A stretch of DNA of 64,000 nt from Globodera rostochiensis (taxonomy: Eukaryota; Nematoda; Chromadorea; Rhabditida; Heteroderidae), in assembly GCA_018350325.1 (NCBI GenBank), contig JAEVLN010000024.1, positions 145,064 to 209,063 of the forward strand. Reading direction: 5' to 3'. Numbering within the stretch: the first letter of the stretch is position 1; every line of letters begins with the position of its first letter. A model generated the notes under the pieces. That model ran no database searches, was not told where the DNA came from, and was given only the letters and a program-made list of their open reading frames with translations. Below are positions 57,385-64,000 of this stretch, one piece after another. Position numbers and translations under genes: made by a program.

Positions 57385-59147
57385 ATAAGTTACTTTTTTG
57401 AACATTTTATTTTTAGAAGAAATAGTGTGCTAAAAAGAGAGAGTCAGACGGTTAGAGTAATTTGGTCATCAACGCACCCCATCTAAAAATTGTTTTGTTT
57501 ACTTTCATGAACATTTATTTTTGAAGAAATAGTGTGCTAAAAAGAGAGAGTCAGACGGTTAGAGTAATTTGGTCATCAACGCACCCCATCTAATAATTTT
57601 CTAGCTTTTTTGAACATTTTATTTTTGAAGAAATAGTGTGCTAAAAAGAGAGAGTCAGACGGTTAGAGTAATTTGGTCATCAACGCACCCCATCTAAATT
57701 AGTTAATTTGAACATTCTATTTTTGAATAAATAGTGTGCTAAAAAGAGAGAGTCAGTCGGCTAGAGTAATTTGGACATCAACGCACCCCATCTAAAAATT
57801 GTTTTGTTTACTTTCATGAACATTTATTTTTGAAGAAATAGTGTGCTAAAAAGAGAGAGTCAGACGGTTAGAGTAATTTGGTCATCAACGCACCCCATCT
57901 AAAAATTGTTTTGTTTACTTTCATGAACATTTATTTTTGAAGAAATAGTGTGCTAAAAAGAGAGAGTCAGACGGTTAGAGTAATTTGGTCATCAACGCAC
58001 CCCATCTAAATTAGTTAATTTGAACATTCTATTTTTGAATAAATAGTGTGCTAAAAAGAGAGAGTCAGTCGGCTAGAGTAATTTGGACATCAACGAACCC
58101 CATCTAAAAATTGTTTTGTTTACTTTCATGAACATTTATTTTTGAAGAAATAGTGTGCTAAAAAGAGAGAGTCAGACGGTTAGAGTAATTTGGTCATCAA
58201 CGCACCCCATCTAAAAATTGTTTTGTTTACTTTCATGAACATAAATTTTTGAAGAAATAGTGTGCTAAAAAGAGAGAGTCAGACGGTTAGAGTAATTTGG
58301 TCATCAACGCACCCCATCTAAATTAGTTAATTTGAACATTCTATTTTTGAATAAATAGTGTGCTAAAAAGAGAGAGTCAGTCGGCTAGAGTAATTTGGAC
58401 ACCAACGCACCCCATCTAAAAATTGTTTTAGTTACTTTTTTGAACATTTTATTTTTGAAGAAATAGTGTGCTAAAAAGAGAGAGTCAGACGGTTAGAGTA
58501 ATTTGGTCATCAACGCACCCCATCTAAATTAGTTAATTTGAACATTCTATTTTTGAATAAATAGTGTGCTAAAAAGAGAGAGTCAGTCGGCTAGAGTAAT
58601 TTGGACATCAACGCACCCCATCTAAAAATTGTTTTGTTTACTTTCATGAACATTTATTTTTGAAGAAATAGTGTGCTAAAAAGAGAGAGTCAGACGGTTA
58701 GAGTAATTTGGTCATCAACGCACCCCATCTAAAAATTGTTTTGTTTACTTTCATGAACATTTATTTTTGAAGAAATAGTGTGCTAAAAAGAGAGAGTCAG
58801 ACGGTTAGAGTAATTTGGTCATCAACGCACCCCATCTAAATTAGTTAATTTGAACATTCTATTTTTGAATAAATAGTGTGCTAAAAAGAGAGAGTCAGTC
58901 GGCTAGAGTAATTTGGACACCAACGCACCCCATCTAAAAATTGTTTTGTTTACTTTCATGAACATTTATTTTTTGAAGAAAAGTGTGCTAAAAAGAGAGA
59001 GTCAGACGGTTAGACTAATTTGGTCATCAACGCACCCCATCTAATAATTTTTTTAGTTACTTTTTTGAACATTTTATTTTTGGGAAGTGTGCTAAAAAGA
59101 GAGAGTCAGACAGTTAGAGTAATTTGGACATCAACGCACCCCAACCA
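57385..59147 (+). repeat. Satellite array 2 with AAB higher-order structure (17 copies)
   Basis: Seventeen copies of the same core as array 1, in the same orientation. Two monomer types occur. Type A (about 105-110 bp) has gaagaaatagtgtgctaaaa, agtcagacggttagag and ttggtcatcaacg, then a spacer such as aaattgttttgtttactttc. Type B (about 98 bp) has gaataaatagtgtgctaaaa, agtcagtcggctagag and ttggacatcaacg, preceded by aaattagttaatttgaacat. The order is AAAB AAB AAB AB AAB AA, with B copies at about 57734, 58046, 58357, 58563 and 58876, giving a ~312-bp period broken once by a 206-bp AB unit. Confidence 0.93.
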
Positions 59148-62100
59148 GATAAAAAGCTATTAATGAAGATGATTTGAAATCATTATTTGTTTTTTAAATT
59201 TTTTTTTAAATATAAATTAATCCAAATAATGTTCATTTTCGATTCATTAAGTGCACACACAAAATAATTTTATTGTCTTTAAGAGTTAGAAAATAAATAC
59301 TTATAGTCGATCATAATTTTATCATTACTTAAGCAATAAAATAATTTCTTTTAAGATCCTTTTAATACAATGAATAAAATTTAATGATTTTTGCGAGATT
59401 TGTTTCATAATTTAATCAAGATCAATTTTAATTAAATAACATATTGTTTTTTTAATTAATCCTTTTTGAATTTTCAATTTATAAAATTTAAACTAAAAAT
59501 ATATTAGAGTCACGATAAAAACTTTGAATAGTTATTAACTTGATGCATACATAAACGATCCGCATGCTAATATCACAATTAATTTAGCCATTAAATAAAT
59601 TGTAATTGGGTCTAGTTTACTATCCTTTAGGCTCAATTATTTATTTTTTAATGACAAAAATCATTTCTCGCATATGGCCAATAAATTTTATTTGTTTCAA
59701 CATTTCGTTAAGGTTTGATTATTTCATTTGAAATTTATCATTATATCAAAATAAACTTTGTCATTTCACTAACAACATTAGGGGCAAATGTTTGTGATAA
59801 ATAATGATTAAATATAAGACTTTTTATTGATTATTCAAAACTACAATTATATATTTGTAATCATTTTCATTTCGTCGGCTTTGTACAATATTCTGTGTGT
59901 CTTTTTTTATACAATAAATATTTTTCTTTGAAATACTAATTAGATTACTTCGTTTTATTTCATCGTTTGTTCATTAATAATTAATATATATATTCACCGT
60001 GGCAATAATTGTTCTTAAATTAACGTTTTAAATTTTGATTATTACGGATACAAAGGTTACGGATATAGCCGGATAGTTATCCGTCTCAAGTAGTTGATCT
60101 TTTGTCAAAATAATTTAGGTGTCTGAAGTCAATGTTTTTAAACATAAATTTAGATTTTATTACATTTATTTCAATTTTTTCTTTGGTAATTTTTTTTTAT
60201 TTTATTCATATTTTTTAGAACACATACATATTAGGCAGTATTGTATTTTAAATAAATCGTTGGAGCAATTTTAAGATTATCCAACAGTTTAGTTTTAATT
60301 AACCCATTTGATTACTACATCACCTTTGACTGAATCAAATATTTAAAAAATGTAATTAATGGCCATCTTGTTTGTTAAATAAATATTTATTATATGCTAA
60401 AAAACATTAAAAAAGTTATATAAAAATTCTTTCATAATTAATAAAAATACAATTTTATTATGAAATACTATGATTTGCCTACTTTTCTGAAATTATTATT
60501 AGAAAAAAAATGTAGGTGGAATTGGCCTACTTAAAAAATTCGAATGTGAAATGATCGGACAAAAAAGTTTGGGGGAATTGGTCCTATTGTTCACCCCCCG
60601 ATCCCCGCCATCGAAACTTTGAGAGCCCGCAGGTGTTCACCGTTCTGTGAAATTATGCAATCAATTTTTGAATTAATTAGTGAATTTTGTAATAAACATT
60701 TAGAGATTGGTTTTGGTTGATTAAAAATAATACTGTTTTTAGCCAATGCATTTTGTTGAAATTTATGGTATCGATATTTTAAACTTAGAATTTGTCTTAT
60801 TTGAGCACAATTTTTTATTTTACTAAGACTTAAATTTAATTTAAATATTTATTGATATTTAATCATAATTTGTCTCTACTGCAATAACATGTTGTTGATT
60901 TTTTGTCTTTATTTTCACAAAATTATTTATTGCATTTAAAAATTTATGATTGATGATTTTTTCTTAGCATTTTTATTAAATAAATCTTATTAAAGTCTTT
61001 ATTTCTTAAAATTTACATCAAATTGTAAGCAATTGTATAGCTTTCGCCTGGAATTCCAACACGAATCTGATTGATTTCATCGAATGAGACTCGAACCAAA
61101 AATAATTTGTTAAATATTTAAGTTATAGTATTGTTGTTATTTTTACTGAAAATTTCTAATTTTTATTTAACTGTATGTTGGTAGGCGACGCCGCAAAGTG
61201 TCTTCGTTTTTTAAAATCGTAGAATAATAATTTTGATCAATTTATTATACTCCAAATAAAATGTTCAAAAAAGTAATTAAAAAATTATTAGATTGGGTGC
61301 GTTTTCTGTTTGAATTAATACAATGTTTTATTGAGTTTTATGTGTCATATTAATTATATTTGATTTAAATTTGATTAACAGTATTGGATTAATATTAGTT
61401 TAATTATTTATTGTTCCCACAATTTCAAATTTCGCAAAGGCTGATTTGGCAATTATTTAAACAATATTTTTTTTTGAAAAATAAAAAATTTTCTAAACAT
61501 CAACGATTTATTTTGCAATTAATAAATTATTAGATTAGTCAGATGGCTTTTATTTTTAAATATTAATTTATTAAATAATGGATTCCATGGATGTTATTTT
61601 TAAATATTTCTTTTCATTTACTTGATAATATGTATATGATAAACAGTTAAATTAGCAAATTCCAAAATTTTACCTCCGCATTATTATTTTGTTTAAATCG
61701 CTTAGTTAAATTTAATTTTCAATAATTTTCATGGATTCTTAGTTTAATATGTTAAATAACATTTATTCATAATTCAAGAAATTACCAATGAAGATTTTGT
61801 TTAAATAAATTTTTGCTGCTGTGTTCGTTGAGTCTCAGTTATATGTACATATAAGTACAAGCAGGCGATGTACTTAAAATGGTTAGTTAATGTTATCACA
61901 TTTATGTATATTTCAATTATTTATAAATCATAACAATTATAATTGAAAATTTGTATTTGCCTCTAAACATTTGCTGTTTACAAATTATTACGAAAGATAG
62001 TTAAATTAATAATTATCCCGTATTTTTTAATCCTTGGTTAATTTTATTGTGTTATATTACCATTCTATTTATTCCAGAGTCATCTTTGCATTTGCTACTT

Positions 62101-63430
62101 CATCTATCTTGTTTAAGTTTAAATTAGTAAAGGGTTTTAATTTGAAAATGTACTTTTTAAAACAGAATTTCCACCGTGCATCATGTCTGGGGTATATTGA
62201 AGATCTACAATGTGTCAATTATAGTAATTATAGAAAATGGATACATTTTTAAGCGTGCACCTTTTTACAATTTTATTCAATTATATTGATTTTTTTTTGT
62301 TTAACTTTTAATTTGAATATTAGTTATAGTTTTTATTTTTGATTAATTTACGGCGAAATTATAAGTGAATCATATAATAAACCCTTTATTTGATTTTGAT
62401 TTTCGTTTTACTACAATTTTTTCGATTTATTTTATATTTTAGTTATTTAGTTTTGTATTAAACTTAGATCAAAAAATATTCCTCATAAACTTTAAAAATT
62501 AATATCAATTAATTTAATAGACAGGTTAAAATATGGTCTTTAATTAGAGATTTTTATTCTTGTATTAATTTACTTGAAATTCATTTAGCGCACATTAGTG
62601 ATTGATTACGACATACAGATAGATTTTAAAATTTGGAACCATTTAAATGAGTTCTTTGCATAATATATTTTATTAAATTATCATTTACAAAATTTAATTA
62701 ATTATACTTACTTTGTTAATATTAAAAAATTAATTGGAAGACTTTGTTAATATTTTAGTTTTTGTCAGTCTCTGTATTAAAAAAGTTGATTTCGATATAT
62801 TAGCTTTTATATTAATGATTAGCTTAAATATTCATATAAATTAATTTTTTTAATTATCGTAAAGGTATCTAATAGTGTATTCTCGGCGTGTCGGATATAA
62901 TTTTAAAGCTCTTGAGCCGGTTCTCAATAACAATCCACCTAATTGAGAACAGTAGGAAAGCGATGCCGGTTCTATATTTTTCAAGTTTTTATTAAAATTG
63001 TGTTTTTTTACTTAATATTTGTCTGTTGTCTTTTATGACCATCATAAGTTTGTGGTTGGAGTATAGTTTTTTGTGATATTTTAAATTTTCATTGATAATG
63101 ATTATCGAGGTTCGATTTGCATCTTTGTTCCTTCGTGTATTGCAACTTTTGAAAATTTGTTAATGCATCATATTTCGCCAAATATTCATTAATGCCCTAA
63201 TTTTATTTCGGTCATTGACTCTTTTCAATATTGTTAGAATAGAAATTAAATTTGCTCCTTTTTATTAATGATTAGTTAATTTTAGTATGCTTAGATTTAT
63301 TTTTAATTATTATATTTCTCATATATATTTTCTATATTATTTTTAAAAAATCAACAAAATAATAAACCCGCGGTTTACTTAAAAATATTTTAATTGTTTT
63401 TAATTTTTTTTCAATCAAAAATTTGGATCC
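59148..63430. other. Very AT-rich stretch, no gene seen
   Basis: No coding signal. A GC-richer patch at 60570-60650 (ccccccgatccccgccatcg) carries no motif I recognise. Positions 61256-61310 hold an inverted satellite fragment, listed separately. Confidence 0.5.
61256..61310 (-). repeat. Inverted fragment of the satellite monomer
   Basis: The reverse complement reads aaaacgcacccaatctaata followed by attttttaattacttttttg and aacattttattt, matching the junction between core and spacer in array 1. It is a single fragment in opposite orientation. Confidence 0.75.
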
Positions 63431-63441
63431 GCCTCAGAGTT

Positions 63442-63866
63442 ATGGCACCGTCCCAATCCGATGAGTCTTTTATTGAAGAATGGTCTATGTTGATAGCGAC
63501 AGTAAGTAATTAATTGGTAGTTATGTATTTTAATTAATTTTAATTTTTCATAATTTTATAAATTTCATCAGAAATTAAATAATTTAATGTTATAGAGAAA
63601 ACATAAAACAAAAACAATGCAATTATATATAATAATTTTAAAAGTATTATAAGCCCCTCCATAGGCGGTATTTCCCACTTTTGTGTCTGATGAGTTAATG
63701 CGGTATTAGTTTAAAGCTTTATTGTTTTATTAATTTTCTTAGCTTTTTCGCCGTCGCCTTAGCTTCAAAATGTTGTATTATCAGAATGCCAAAGTCCAAT
63801 GACTATTCAATATTGACAAAATTTTTAGCCTTTTCTCAACACAATAGATGGGATATTTTTATTTAA
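63442..63866 (+). CDS. Candidate small three-exon gene (73 aa), unrecognised
   Basis: ATG 63442 is preceded four bases upstream by a cctcag acceptor that could receive a spliced leader. Exon 1 (63442-63501, MAPSQSDESFIEEWSMLIAT) ends at a consensus GTAAGT. Exon 2 (63665-63702, AVFPTFVSDELM) ends at GTATTA. Exon 3 (63743-63866, RFFAVALASKCCIIRMPKSN then DYSILTKFLAF) ends at TAA. Phases agree without any frame repair, unlike most genes here. No family recognised. Exon 3 is less certain because another frame is also open for its first part. It could be the 5' end of a longer gene continuing beyond the window. Confidence 0.45.
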
Positions 63867-64000
63867 TAAATAAAAAAAATAAAAATTTTATATTTATATT
63901 AAAACAATTATTTTTTTGTTTAGTATTACGCTTTGTGATTTGCATAATAACTATTATAATATAATCTTTTGGTTAATAATAAATGTGGGAGTGTCGTCAA

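Noticed and set aside
57385..59147. Possible CRISPR-like array because of regularly spaced repeats
   Set aside because: The 'spacers' are themselves repeated and AT-rich, there are no unique inserts, and the host is a eukaryote; this is satellite DNA.

Overview
The window is nuclear DNA of a nematode. The evidence is short AT-rich GT..AG introns (often 40-100 bp), a nematode-type serpentine chemoreceptor next to a peptide-type GPCR, and abundant small DNA transposons. Exons are visibly richer in GC than introns and spacers. A tylenchid (possibly plant-parasitic) species is only a guess, prompted by a gene for a secreted acidic protein with helix-turn-helix-like repeats. Almost every conserved exon contains isolated one-base frame breaks while its flanking motifs are intact. 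I read this mainly as an indel-prone assembly, although some copies are truly decayed. Genes below are therefore given as spans of exons, not single open frames.

Layout. 1-3436: N-terminal half of xanthine dehydrogenase (minus strand, runs off the left edge). 3791-8904: three minus-strand genes, two of them membrane proteins. 9538-10072: an 88-bp pogo-derived MITE and a palindromic CCCGAC-rich element. 12686-16195: two minus-strand seven-transmembrane receptors, with an orphan last exon of a paralogue at 16593. 17126-24424: a ~600-bp segmental duplication carrying the 5' part of the secreted-protein gene. Its two copies are separated by a transposon nest: a Mutator-like remnant, a Merlin (IS1595-type) remnant and a young, internally deleted Ty3/gypsy-like LTR element. 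24090-25170: the longer copy of the secreted-protein gene. 27620-30245: a divergent poly(A)-polymerase-like nucleotidyltransferase. 31.7-36.5 kb: several unrecognised minus-strand coding fragments. 38250-40138: a beta-1,4-galactosyltransferase. 42774-43930: a RING-finger gene with a signal-like N-terminus. 45919-47742: a pogo-like transposon with terminal inverted repeats and TA duplications.

From about 47.9 kb the character changes. A ~108-bp satellite array (47936-48510) runs into a stretch sprinkled with n (48529-49127). After that come about 14 kb of extremely AT-rich sequence with almost no coding signal, holding a decayed mariner element (53364-54228) and a second, 17-copy satellite array (57385-59147) with AAB higher-order structure. 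A candidate three-exon small gene at 63442-63866 marks the right edge.

The recognisable housekeeping genes (purine oxidation, Golgi glycosylation, RNA 3'-end addition, chemosensation) do not form a pathway. The window reads as an ordinary gene-bearing arm meeting repeat-dense, heterochromatin-like DNA.
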